64,000 nt of DNA from Zobellia russellii (GTDB lineage Bacteria > Bacteroidota > Bacteroidia > Flavobacteriales > Flavobacteriaceae). Both the position numbers and the translations under genes were made by a program. The stretch is from assembly GCF_018728565.1 (NCBI RefSeq), contig NZ_JACSOI010000002.1:372001-436000 (forward strand). The letters run 5' to 3'. The notes below the pieces were generated by a model. It was not told the DNA's origin, did no database searches, and was given only the letters and a program-made list of their open reading frames with translations. Of this stretch, positions 55,359 through 64,000 are shown in pieces (position 1 is the first letter of the stretch; every line of letters begins with the position of its first letter).

Positions 55359-58300
55359 ATGAAGAAAAAAAGCGGAGCCATAGATTGGGCCTTTAAACAT
55401 TCTACATTTCCTATAGTACTTGCGTTATGCTTGGTGCTTATGGGTGCTTATGGGCTTTTTAACATGCCTAGAAACGAATTCCCCGACTTTACCATAAGAC
55501 AAGGTCTTATCATTGGGTCGTATCCGGGTGCCTCTTCTGAAAAGGTAGCGCAAGAACTGACCTCAAAAGTAGAAGAGTTTTTATTTGGGTATAATGAGGT
55601 TGATAAGACCAAAACCTATTCGTATTCCAAGGATGGTCTAATGTACATCTATGTAGAGATAACGGACAAAATAGACCATAATGCTACTGAACAGTTTTGG
55701 AATAAGTTAAAGTCAGAGGTGTTGATCTTTCAACAGCTTGAGCTTCCTAGAGAAGTTCAGGGTGTTATGGTAAACAGTGATTTTGGTAGTACGGCAGCCT
55801 TAATTCTTGGTGTACAGTCAGATACCAGACCGTACAAAGATCTGCAACACCATGTAGAGGATATCGAAGATGAATTAAGACAGATAGATAACATGGCAAA
55901 AATTTCGCATTCGGGCGGACTTACAGAGCAAATTGCCGTGTATGTGGATCAAGATAAATTGGCTAGTTATGGCATAACACCTAGCAGTATTTCCAATAGT
56001 TTACAGAATCAAGGTGCCGTGGTTAGCGCGGGTACCTTGGAAAATTCAGAAAGGGAAAGACCTATTTATCTTGAAACTACCTTGAAGACCGAAGCCGATA
56101 TTGCCAATCAATCCATAAAAACGGAAGAAAACGGAAATATCATACGTGTACGAGATGTTGCCCGTGTTGTTCGTGAATATGATGACCCAGATTCTTATTT
56201 GACCATTAGTGGCTCTAAGGGTATGATTATTACTTTAGAAATGGCGAAGAAAGGCAACATTGTTCAATTTGGTGAAGAAATAGATGAGCGATTAGAAAAG
56301 GTGATCAGTGAATTGCCAAGTGATATTACCATTACAAAAATTGCGAATCAGCCAGAAGTGGTGGATCATTCTATAAGCCACTTTATGAAAGAGTTTGGTT
56401 ATGCCTTGATCGGTGTAATCATCGTTACCCTAATATTGCTTCCGTTCAGGGTGGCATCGGTAGCGGCAGCAACCATACCTATTACCATTTCAGCAACACT
56501 TGCCATAATGTACTTTATGGGAATAGAACTGAATACGGTAACGTTAGCGGCACTTATAGTGGTACTGGGTATTGTGGTAGATGATCCTATTGTAATTATA
56601 GATAACTATGTAGAGAAACTTGATGAGGGTATGTCAATACCTGAAGCTGCCGTTAGTAGCGCCAAAGAACTTTTTCCATCTGTATTTACCGCAACATTGG
56701 CTATCTCGGCAACATTTTATCCGTTGTTGTTCTTCATGGAAGGTGTGGCATCAGATTTTATTAGTGCATTTCCGTACGTTATAATTATTGCGCTTACATT
56801 ATCCTTGATCATATCTATTTTATTGGTGCCTTTCATTAATTCACTTTTCATAAAAAAGGGATTACATGATAACCCTCAAGAAAAAGGACAAGATGATAAA
56901 AAATCTATGCTGGATAGACTGCAGTCCTTTTTTGACAATGCGGTCAATAAAGCCATGGAGCGTTATAAGTTGACCATTGGTTTAGGTATTGCGGCAGTAG
57001 TGGTAGGTGTATTGCTTTTTGGAGGCATTAGCCAGCAATTATTTCCAAAAGTGGAACGTAATCAATTCTCAATAGAGATCAATTTAAACCCAGGGAGTAG
57101 TCTAGATGAAACTACCAAGGTGGTAAACGGATTGGAGAAAGTATTAAAAGCCGATGAACGTGTAGCATTTTACACCAGTTTTATTGGTCAGAGTTCTCCT
57201 CGTTTCCATACGCTGTATGCACCGAACCTGCCAGCAAAAAACTATGCGCAAATTTTGGTAACCACCATATCTGACGATGCTACGGTTGAGGTTTTGAACG
57301 AGTATGATGAAAAATATGCGGATATGTATCCAAATGCATATTTAAGAATGAAGCAATTGGATATGGCGGGTGCAAACGCGCCTATAGAGGTAAGGTTGTA
57401 TGGTAATGATGTTGATCAGCTTAAAAAGTATGGCGATACCATAATCAATATTGCACGTAATACTCCAAAAACACTTTGGAGCAGAACTGACTTTGGCAGT
57501 ATGAAAGAAGCTGTTAAAATGGAGGTTAAGCAGAATGAAGCTGCAAGGCTAGGTCTAAACAACAGGGATATTGCCAATGCCGTTGCAGTGAACACTAAAG
57601 GTTTAAAAGCTACAGAGGTTTGGGATGAGGAGTATACCATTGATGTGAAGATTAAAAGTGAGAATCAGCATCGCCAAAATGTATCGGATCTGCGTCAGCT
57701 ATCCATAATTTCTGCTCAGAAACAAGCAAAGGTTCCTTTACGACAAGTAGCTGAGATTACTCCGCAATGGTCTCAAGAACAAATTACCAATAGAAATGGA
57801 AACCGTTGCCTTACTGTTCGTGTAGATATTACCAAAGATGCGGTTGCCAATGAGGTACTCGCAGAAATGACACCTCATATTGATGAAATTACCTTTCCCG
57901 AGGATATCAGAATAGAGTATGGTGGTGAGTACGAGCTGCAAATAGAGAACAATAAACCAATGGGACTTTCCCTTATGCTTAGTGTGGTATTGATTTTCTT
58001 GATACTGCTATGGCACTTCAAAAACTTTATGCACGCACTTTTAAGTTTTATCACCATGCCATTGAGCATTTTTGGCGCGGCTTTAGGATTGATATTGATG
58101 CAGTATCCTTTTGGATTTACCTCATTTCTTGGTCTTTTAGCGCTATGTGGTATTGTAGTAAGAAACGGAATTATATTAATTGATTATGCAGATGAGTTAA
58201 GGCATGAACATGGCTATAGTGTTAAAAAAGCGGCTATTCTAGCAGCGGAAAGACGTATGCGCCCCATTTTCTTGACATCTTCCGCAGCAGCTGTTGGGGT

Positions 58301-58478
58301 AATACCTATGATCGTTAGTCGCTCTAGCTTATGGGGACCGTTGGGTACCGTAATTGCATTCGGACTCATGTTCTCCATGGTACTTACTTTATTTGTTCTT
58401 CCTGTGCTGTACTGGTTGTTCTTTAGAAAAGAGGATAATGAGACTACCACGGAAGAAGTGGTCAACACTAATGTTTAA
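55359..58478 (+). CDS. RND efflux pump, inner-membrane permease (AcrB type)
   Basis: A 1039-residue proton-driven exporter with the full AcrB plan: twelve helices and two large periplasmic loops. Helix 4 carries the essential Asp pair (IVVDDPIVIID, Asp408-Asp409). The helix-10 lysine of AcrB (Lys940) is replaced by Arg935 in VVRNGIILID; a charge is kept. The stretch GSYPGASSEKVAQEL near residue 46 fits the family's N-terminal porter domain. Cargo is unknown: antibiotics, bile-like detergents or cell metabolites are all possible. It is the central gene of the operon. Confidence 0.93.
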   Translation: MKKKSGAIDWAFKHSTFPIVLALCLVLMGAYGLFNMPRNEFPDFTIRQGLIIGSYPGASSEKVAQELTSKVEEFLFGYNEVDKTKTYSYSKDGLMYIYVEITDKIDHNATEQFWNKLKSEVLIFQQLELPREVQGVMVNSDFGSTAALILGVQSDTRPYKDLQHHVEDIEDELRQIDNMAKISHSGGLTEQIAVYVDQDKLASYGITPSSISNSLQNQGAVVSAGTLENSERERPIYLETTLKTEADIANQSIKTEENGNIIRVRDVARVVREYDDPDSYLTISGSKGMIITLEMAKKGNIVQFGEEIDERLEKVISELPSDITITKIANQPEVVDHSISHFMKEFGYALIGVIIVTLILLPFRVASVAAATIPITISATLAIMYFMGIELNTVTLAALIVVLGIVVDDPIVIIDNYVEKLDEGMSIPEAAVSSAKELFPSVFTATLAISATFYPLLFFMEGVASDFISAFPYVIIIALTLSLIISILLVPFINSLFIKKGLHDNPQEKGQDDKKSMLDRLQSFFDNAVNKAMERYKLTIGLGIAAVVVGVLLFGGISQQLFPKVERNQFSIEINLNPGSSLDETTKVVNGLEKVLKADERVAFYTSFIGQSSPRFHTLYAPNLPAKNYAQILVTTISDDATVEVLNEYDEKYADMYPNAYLRMKQLDMAGANAPIEVRLYGNDVDQLKKYGDTIINIARNTPKTLWSRTDFGSMKEAVKMEVKQNEAARLGLNNRDIANAVAVNTKGLKATEVWDEEYTIDVKIKSENQHRQNVSDLRQLSIISAQKQAKVPLRQVAEITPQWSQEQITNRNGNRCLTVRVDITKDAVANEVLAEMTPHIDEITFPEDIRIEYGGEYELQIENNKPMGLSLMLSVVLIFLILLWHFKNFMHALLSFITMPLSIFGAALGLILMQYPFGFTSFLGLLALCGIVVRNGIILIDYADELRHEHGYSVKKAAILAAERRMRPIFLTSSAAAVGVIPMIVSRSSLWGPLGTVIAFGLMFSMVLTLFVLPVLYWLFFRKEDNETTTEEVVNTNV

Positions 58479-58494
58479 TAGTAGAATTTAAGTA

Positions 58495-59838
58495 ATGAAA
58501 CACATAAATACTTATTTATCCAAGTTTGGTAAATCACGTAGCTTTTTAACGATATTTTGTTCCGTAGCTATTTTAGGGAATGTATTTGCCCAACAAATTT
58601 CATTGGAAGAAAGTAAAGAAGCTGCTTTAAAGCATAGTAATGCCATTAAGAACGGTTTGCTGACCATAGAGAAGTCAGAAGCCTTTAAACGTGAAATGGT
58701 AGCAAACTATTTTCCTAATGTAGAGGCTAGTGCACTTGGGCTATATGCACCTAATGATCTTATTGGTCCTATAGACGGTTTTCTTCCCAATGGTATAGAT
58801 AACTTATATAATGCCAGTGCAACGGCAACCGAAGTAATTTATGCCGGCGGAAAAATTAGAAATTCCAATGCATTGGCAGATATACAACTGGAGACTTCTC
58901 AAATTAGGGCAGAACAAGCGGTAGATAGTGTTTTGTTGGTAACCGAAAATAAGTTTTGGCAATTGGTTCAAATACAAGAGCAACAAAAAGTGGTAGAGAC
59001 CAATGAAATTTATCTAGATGAACTTTTAAAGCAACAGCAGGACCTATTGGAAGCGGGTCTTATTGCCAAAAACCAATTGCTACAGGTAAAGGTCAACCGT
59101 AGCGAATTGCTTTTAAATAAAAGTAGATTGGAGAATATGCGCAAACTGGCATTGCTGGATTTTTCTCTTTATGTAGGCGTGGCATATTCACCAAACATGA
59201 AAGTCGCTGCAGATTTTGATCAAACGATGGTTCCTGATTTTATGTATACCGAGCCAGATATGGATCTAACTGGTAACAGTAATTATGAACTGCTTGAAAA
59301 GTCTATAACGGCAAGTAGCCTGCAGACTAAAATGGCAAAAGCAGATATGTTACCTTCTTTGGCGGTAGGAGTGAGTGCCGTTGAATTTGGTGCTTTTGAT
59401 GATGATTTGGATAGCCAGTTTACCGGCTTTGCCTTTGGTTCTTTAAGTATCCCCATTTCAGATTGGTGGGGTGGCGGTAAGCAAAGACTTAAGCAAGAAA
59501 GAATACAAGAGGAAATAGCCCAGAACAACCGAATGGATGGTATAGACCAATTAAAAGTGGCTATTACCCAAAGCTGGTATGATTTATTGAATGCACACGA
59601 ACAAATTCAATATGCATTGGAAAACAAGCAATTGGCAGAAGAAAACTTAAAAGTGAACAGAGACAATTATGATAATGGCTTAAGTAATTTAACCGATTTA
59701 TTAGATGCACAAGCCATGGCGCAGAATGCCCAATCTACATTGATAGACGCCTATACAAATTATGAAAATAAAGAAATCACCTATTTGTACAGAACGGATC
59801 AATTGGTAGTTCCAACTTTAGAGAGTTTAAAAGAATAA
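58495..59838 (+). CDS. TolC-family outer-membrane efflux protein
   Basis: A 447-residue protein with a signal peptide (ends about GNVFAQ, residue 33) and two TolC repeats. The long coiled helices (ELLKQQQDLLEAGLIAKNQLLQVKVNR and LKQERIQEEIAQNN) and NYDNGLSNLTDLLDAQAMAQNAQSTLID are the C-terminal signature. It completes a tripartite pump with the two preceding genes, with 16 nt to the permease gene. Confidence 0.92.
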   Translation: MKHINTYLSKFGKSRSFLTIFCSVAILGNVFAQQISLEESKEAALKHSNAIKNGLLTIEKSEAFKREMVANYFPNVEASALGLYAPNDLIGPIDGFLPNGIDNLYNASATATEVIYAGGKIRNSNALADIQLETSQIRAEQAVDSVLLVTENKFWQLVQIQEQQKVVETNEIYLDELLKQQQDLLEAGLIAKNQLLQVKVNRSELLLNKSRLENMRKLALLDFSLYVGVAYSPNMKVAADFDQTMVPDFMYTEPDMDLTGNSNYELLEKSITASSLQTKMAKADMLPSLAVGVSAVEFGAFDDDLDSQFTGFAFGSLSIPISDWWGGGKQRLKQERIQEEIAQNNRMDGIDQLKVAITQSWYDLLNAHEQIQYALENKQLAEENLKVNRDNYDNGLSNLTDLLDAQAMAQNAQSTLIDAYTNYENKEITYLYRTDQLVVPTLESLKE

Positions 59839-59879
59839 AAAGATTTGCATTTTAATCAGGTCATTGCCTAACTAACCAT

Positions 59880-60968
59880 ATGAAGAAAAAACAGATCATC
59901 AGGGTATTAACACTAGCTCTGATGTGGCTTTTTGCTATCATAGCATTTGATGTTGTTCTTAACATCAAGGTTTTTGAAAAAGGAGATTGGCTACCGTATC
60001 TAGAGTACACTTTTTCGGTAATTGTTCCTATCACAACTTTGTATTGCTTAACCATTGGCATAAGTGAAGTTTTGTTCATGCGGACAATGATTCGTGACTA
60101 TCCATTTGCCATCGTTGTACTATTTAAAACCGTTTTACAGCTCACGGTCATCTTTATACTTCATTTGGGCAGTTCCTATTTCATAAGAGAACTACTGCCC
60201 TTAAGTCCTAATGAAGCTGTAAATAAACATTATAGTTACTTGACCACATCCCTTAACTTAGTCCATACGATATACTTCTTTGTAGTAAGTTTTCATTTTA
60301 GTGTATACTTTCAGGTGTCTAGAAAATTTGGATCTACCAATCTGTATGATATCATAATGGGTACGTATTTCAAACCCAAGGAAGACAAACGCATTTTTAT
60401 GTTTTTAGACCTTAACAAGTCAACCACTATAGCAGAAGAAATTGGACATTTAAAGTACAGCAGGCTTATTCAGGAGTGTTTTGTAAAACTGACTAGCCAT
60501 ATCGAGAATTATAATGCCGAAGTCTATCAATATGTGGGCGATGAGGCTGTTCTTACGTGGAGAATCTCTGACCCCAATGCTGCTCAAAAATGCATTGATC
60601 TGTATTTGGATTTTCATAATTCGCTGCTCAATGCTCAGGACAGTTTCTTAAGAAATTACGGAATTGTCCCCAAATTTAAGGTTGGTGTTAGCTATGGCTG
60701 CGTTGCCATTGCCGAAGTTGGCGATTACAAAAGAGACATTGCCTTTCACGGTACCGTTCTGAATACAGGAGCAAGGTTATGTCAGCTATGTAAGGAAATT
60801 GAAGAGGATGTACTTTTCTCATCTGATTTCAATATATTACTAAATGAAAACAAACATCATCTGGATTATGTGGGTGACTATATGCTAAACGGAAGGCGTA
60901 CACTGGAAAAAGTCTATAAACTTTCCCATCGGCAAGACTCAAGCTATACTCATACTTTTGCAATGTAA
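59880..60968 (+). CDS. Membrane-bound class III nucleotide cyclase
   Basis: A 362-residue protein: four N-terminal membrane helices (about 8-28, 42-64, 77-102, 124-146) followed by a class III cyclase domain (about 168-350). Metal-binding Asp177 (FLDLNKST) and Asp221 (YVGDEA) are present, as are Asn295 and Arg299 (LNTGAR), so catalysis is plausible. The usual substrate-specifying Lys and Asp/Thr positions read Gln218 and Ala288, so cAMP versus cGMP cannot be predicted. It follows tolC by 41 nt on the same strand with no terminator, so it may belong to the efflux operon. Confidence 0.82.
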   Translation: MKKKQIIRVLTLALMWLFAIIAFDVVLNIKVFEKGDWLPYLEYTFSVIVPITTLYCLTIGISEVLFMRTMIRDYPFAIVVLFKTVLQLTVIFILHLGSSYFIRELLPLSPNEAVNKHYSYLTTSLNLVHTIYFFVVSFHFSVYFQVSRKFGSTNLYDIIMGTYFKPKEDKRIFMFLDLNKSTTIAEEIGHLKYSRLIQECFVKLTSHIENYNAEVYQYVGDEAVLTWRISDPNAAQKCIDLYLDFHNSLLNAQDSFLRNYGIVPKFKVGVSYGCVAIAEVGDYKRDIAFHGTVLNTGARLCQLCKEIEEDVLFSSDFNILLNENKHHLDYVGDYMLNGRRTLEKVYKLSHRQDSSYTHTFAM

Positions 60969-61037
60969 ATATCTATCAACATTTAGTTGTACCTGCACCG
61001 CTGTATCAATTATAATTTTCCACTCAAGAAACCCTTT

Positions 61038-61123
61038 ATTTAAATTAAATCTAAATAATTTTTGTAGGTTTTACGCAAAAAATTACTTTTGCCGAAATCA
61101 ATTATTCATATTTAGTCTAAATA
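61038..61123 (+). promoter_or_regulatory. Receptor promoter flanked by two palindromes, putative metal-repressor operator
   Basis: Exact -7 box TACTTTTG followed by C at 61084-61091, start codon 36 nt later. Downstream of the start site, TATTTAG-T-CTAAATA (61109-61123) is a perfect 15-bp odd palindrome. Upstream, a related imperfect 19-bp copy lies at 61038-61056 (ATTTAAATT, centre, then AATCTAAAT). Paired TCTAAAT sites around an iron-uptake promoter suggest Fur- or DtxR-type control. Confidence 0.5.
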
Positions 61124-61126
61124 AGC

Positions 61127-63550
61127 ATGAGACAACTACTTACGGTAATTCTTGTTTTTTCCTCCTTAACCTCATCGTTCGCTCAAGTCGGTAAAATTGA
61201 AGGAATCATTACAGATAACTCCCAAACCCCTCTTATGGGGGTGAACGTATCAATCAAGAACAGCAACGTGGGAGCGTATACCAATGAAGACGGCAGTTTT
61301 GAAATTCAAGACATCAGCACCGGAGAGCATATATTGACCATATCCTACCTTGGTTTTAAGACCAAAGAATTGACTCTAACCGTTATTGCAAACGAAACCA
61401 AAGACCTAGGAAGCATTACGCTCTATGAGGGAAATGAAATATTAAGTGAAGTGGTCGTAAAAGGAGAAAGGCGCAACAAGTTTTCTAGAAAAGAAACGGC
61501 CTACGTGGCCAAACTGCCTCTTAAAGACCTAGAAAATACACAGGTGTATAGCACCATAACTACAGATTTATTAAAATCCCAAGTTACTACAACCTTTGAA
61601 GATGCCCTAAAGAGTGCCGTAGGTGTTGAAAAACTATGGACTTCCACAGGCCGTGGTGGTGACGGTGCCGGTTATTATTCGCTTCGCGGATTTTCTGTGC
61701 AACCCCAGTTGGTAAATGGATTGCCAGGTCTTACCAACGGAACCATCAATGCCGCCAACATTGAGCGTATAGAAGTTATAAAAGGCCCATCGGCAACGCT
61801 TTTCGGTAATGCCGTAACTTCCTATGGCGGTCTAATAAATGTTGTTACCAAAAAACCGTATGTAGGTACGGGCGGCGAATTGTCCTTTACCTCGGGCACC
61901 TATGGCTTTAATCAAATTAGTGGTGATTTCAACACCCCGCTAGATAAGGCCAACAATATTTATTTTAGATTGAATACCTCCTATGCCACGGAACAAAGTT
62001 TTCAGGACGCCGGATTTAGAAAGTCTTTCTTTGTGGCTCCATCCCTCTCCTATCGCGTAAATAATAAACTATCATTTTCATTCTACGGAGAAATTTCACA
62101 GGCAGAACAAACCAACCCCATGTTTTTGTTCCTAAACCGGAGCGCTCCAACAGAATCGGCCAATCTAGAAGAACTAGGGTACAACAATAAATTGTCCTTT
62201 ACAAGCAACGACCTTTCTCTGGAAAATCCCACCCAGAACTACCGTATAGAAATGGATTATAAACTATCGGATTCTTGGCAATCGCAGACCATTCTTTCCA
62301 AAAGTTCTACTTCAACCCGTGGTTACTATTCTTATTTATTCGATTTTGGTGTGCTGGGCAACGACACTTTTACCCGGTACATAAGCAAGCAAAATGCAAA
62401 TACCCAAACTACGGATATTCAGCAAAATTTTATCGGAAACTTTAAACTGGCCGGTATGCAGAATAAACTTGTTTTTGGTATTGATTACTACAACTCTACC
62501 CAAACGGACAATAGTACAGGGTATGCTTTCTATGGCAATATCACTCCCGAAGGTGGCTCAAACGGAGACAATCCGTTTACGCCAGAGGTAGAAGAAGACC
62601 TCTTCCCTTTGTCCACGGCCGGGGTAGATGCCGCACTTGCTTCACAGGGTGTAAGTAATATAAAATCCAAATCGCACATCTACAGCGCTTACGCCGCAGA
62701 TGTATTGAACATCACCCCTTCGTTATCGGCTATGGTAGGTTTGCGTTTGGATGTTTTTGATAATGAAGGTGATTTGGCCACATTGGAAGATGATTTTGAC
62801 CAAACGGCTTTCTCTCCTAAATTTGGCTTGTTGTACCAACCGATCCAGGACAAATTATCGGTCTTTGCCAATTACCAAAACGGCTTTACTAATGTTGCGC
62901 CTGCTTTAGTTGGCGATGTAAATGCAGGCCCACAAACCTTAAAAACCTTTGACCCCGAGCAAGCCAATCAGCTAGAATTCGGCATAAAGACCAACCTTTT
63001 CAACAACCGTCTCAACGCTACAATTAGTTATTATGACATAAACGTAAAAGACAGGGTAATTACGGATCCAGCCTCGCCATTTAATAAAATCCAAGGAGGA
63101 GAAGTTGAAAGCAAAGGATTTGAGATAGAAGTTAACGCCAACCCTATTAATGGCTTAAATATTAGGGCCGGTTACAGCAATAACGATAGTGAGACCACAG
63201 TATCCGACAATGCTGAAATATTAAACCGAAGACCTTTGGAAGCAGGGCCGGAAACCACATACAATTTATGGGCTAATTATGAATTCCAGGACGGTTCTCT
63301 AGAAGGGTTCGGACTTGGGTTTGGGTTTAATGGTGCCAGTGAACGTTTTGCCATTAACTACGCATCAACAGGAGAGTTCATATTACCAAGTTATACCATT
63401 GCGAATGCTTCTGTCTTCTATCAAGCAGACAAATATCGCATTGGTCTGAAATTGAACAACGTATTCAACAAAGAATATTATAAGGGGTGGACCACCATTA
63501 CACCACAAACTCCAAGGGCGCTTTATGCCAATTTCACTTATACTTTTTAA
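61127..63550 (+). CDS. TonB-dependent siderophore receptor
   Basis: An 807-residue outer-membrane receptor: signal peptide (1-19), carboxypeptidase-regulatory-like domain (about 25-100, GIITDNSQTPLMGVNVSIKN), plug (about 150-260) and barrel ending GWTTITPQTPRALYANFTYTF. The plug wording YYSLRGFSVQPQLVNGLPG and IERIEVIKGPSATLFGN is typical of siderophore receptors of the FhuE/FoxA type rather than SusC. There is no STN domain, so it is not itself a FecR transducer. The following PepSY gene supports iron uptake. Confidence 0.92.
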   Translation: MRQLLTVILVFSSLTSSFAQVGKIEGIITDNSQTPLMGVNVSIKNSNVGAYTNEDGSFEIQDISTGEHILTISYLGFKTKELTLTVIANETKDLGSITLYEGNEILSEVVVKGERRNKFSRKETAYVAKLPLKDLENTQVYSTITTDLLKSQVTTTFEDALKSAVGVEKLWTSTGRGGDGAGYYSLRGFSVQPQLVNGLPGLTNGTINAANIERIEVIKGPSATLFGNAVTSYGGLINVVTKKPYVGTGGELSFTSGTYGFNQISGDFNTPLDKANNIYFRLNTSYATEQSFQDAGFRKSFFVAPSLSYRVNNKLSFSFYGEISQAEQTNPMFLFLNRSAPTESANLEELGYNNKLSFTSNDLSLENPTQNYRIEMDYKLSDSWQSQTILSKSSTSTRGYYSYLFDFGVLGNDTFTRYISKQNANTQTTDIQQNFIGNFKLAGMQNKLVFGIDYYNSTQTDNSTGYAFYGNITPEGGSNGDNPFTPEVEEDLFPLSTAGVDAALASQGVSNIKSKSHIYSAYAADVLNITPSLSAMVGLRLDVFDNEGDLATLEDDFDQTAFSPKFGLLYQPIQDKLSVFANYQNGFTNVAPALVGDVNAGPQTLKTFDPEQANQLEFGIKTNLFNNRLNATISYYDINVKDRVITDPASPFNKIQGGEVESKGFEIEVNANPINGLNIRAGYSNNDSETTVSDNAEILNRRPLEAGPETTYNLWANYEFQDGSLEGFGLGFGFNGASERFAINYASTGEFILPSYTIANASVFYQADKYRIGLKLNNVFNKEYYKGWTTITPQTPRALYANFTYTF

Positions 63551-63595
63551 TATTTGGCGAGCAACGGGTAATAATCTATTTATATAAACAGCATT

Positions 63596-64000
63596 ATGAA
63601 ATATAGAAATTCAATTCTTACACTTCACAAAGTTATTGGTCTGGCTACGGGTCTGGTGATTTTTATTGTTGCCGTAACCGGATGTTGTTGGACCTTTAGG
63701 GAAGAGATTGAAAGTCTGTATGACGGATATAAAAAGGTTACGCCCCAAGAGGCCGCAATGCTAACTCCTACAAAAGCAAGGGCATTGGCCAAGGAAATTT
63801 TTCCGGACAACCATGTACATGGTACTGTCTTTGGACAAAAAGATGATGCCATTGAGGTTATTTTTTACGATGCAGAACCCGAATTTTACCAAAGTGTTTT
63901 TCTAAATCCGTACACGGGAGAACTTATTCAGGTGGACAACCATCTTACAGGATTTTTTGCCTTTATTCTAAAAGGACATATGCGCTTGTGGCTACCCAAG
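63596..64000 (+). CDS. PepSY-associated membrane protein, N-terminal part (truncated by window edge)
   Basis: ATG 63596 opens a frame of 135 codons to the window end. It starts MKYRNSILTLHKVIGLATGLV, with a first membrane helix at about 12-32, then a PepSY domain (about 50-115). Proteins of this family (PiuB-like) commonly follow siderophore receptors and are thought to take part in iron release or reduction at the inner membrane. It is 45 nt downstream of the receptor gene, so they are probably cotranscribed. The family is usually about 370-400 residues. Confidence 0.87.
   Translation, partial: MKYRNSILTLHKVIGLATGLVIFIVAVTGCCWTFREEIESLYDGYKKVTPQEAAMLTPTKARALAKEIFPDNHVHGTVFGQKDDAIEVIFYDAEPEFYQSVFLNPYTGELIQVDNHLTGFFAFILKGHMRLWLPK

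Noticed and set aside
53201-60968. Horizontal transfer of the efflux block
   Set aside because: I see no tRNA, direct repeats, integrase or clear base-composition break at the borders; only a composition and codon-use calculation could settle this.
60958-61194. Plus-strand frame across the siderophore-receptor promoter
   Set aside because: It overlaps the cyclase end, the promoter and the receptor signal peptide in another frame, and its Cys/Phe-rich translation looks random.

Overview
The window looks like chromosomal DNA of a marine-type Flavobacteriaceae bacterium (Bacteroidota). The evidence is: Bacteroidota promoters (TAnnTTTG at -7, sometimes with TTG about 18-19 nt upstream), the alternative complex III cytochrome next to a SPOR protein and infB, a type IX secretion sorting domain, the exbB-x-exbD-exbD TonB energiser, STN-type TonB receptors with FecI/FecR regulators, and a DUF2723 membrane protein. 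Gene sequences fit Zobellia/Maribacter-like genera, but the genus cannot be fixed by reading alone. Most of the window is core genome.

Layout. 1-6.1 kb: 5' end of the complex III operon (minus), a SPOR protein (plus), and the rimP-nusA-infB transcription/translation operon (minus). 6.1-19 kb: CPA1 antiporter, tRNA-Gln, giant DUF2723 protein, cysteine-less thioredoxin, metallophosphoesterase, cutC, glycosylasparaginase, polA and a tiny T9SS-sorted protein. 18.5-25.4 kb: translation block rplM-rpsI, rpsB-tsf, pyrH-frr, interrupted by an M61 peptidase. 25.4-31.5 kb: RND exporter, asnS, rpoN and a PAP2-like membrane protein. 31.5-37.4 kb: outer-membrane barrel, TonB energiser operon, tRNA-Ser, tatD-ansA and a retropepsin-like protein. 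37.4-46.2 kb: sucAB, two flavobacterial orphan proteins, galE, DegT aminotransferase and waaA.

46.2-64 kb is the more accessory part. It has a 0.78-kb gene-poor gap holding a 42-codon membrane ORF and several hairpins, and an XylX-like dehydratase. It also has a divergent ECF sigma/FecR pair with an STN TonB receptor, and an AraC regulator divergent from an MFP-RND-TolC pump whose last gene is followed by a membrane-bound class III nucleotide cyclase. It ends with a siderophore receptor and PepSY protein behind a promoter flanked by two palindromes.

I see no phage, CRISPR, insertion sequence or obvious new defence system. The best leads are regulatory: the rpsB leader, the AraC operator array, the metal-box-like palindromes, predicted leaderless genes and the 46.7-47.0 kb hairpin region. 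A few protein oddities also stand out: a redox-dead thioredoxin, an S2-HhH fusion, a T9SS domain-only protein, and a cyclase with changed specificity residues beside an efflux pump.
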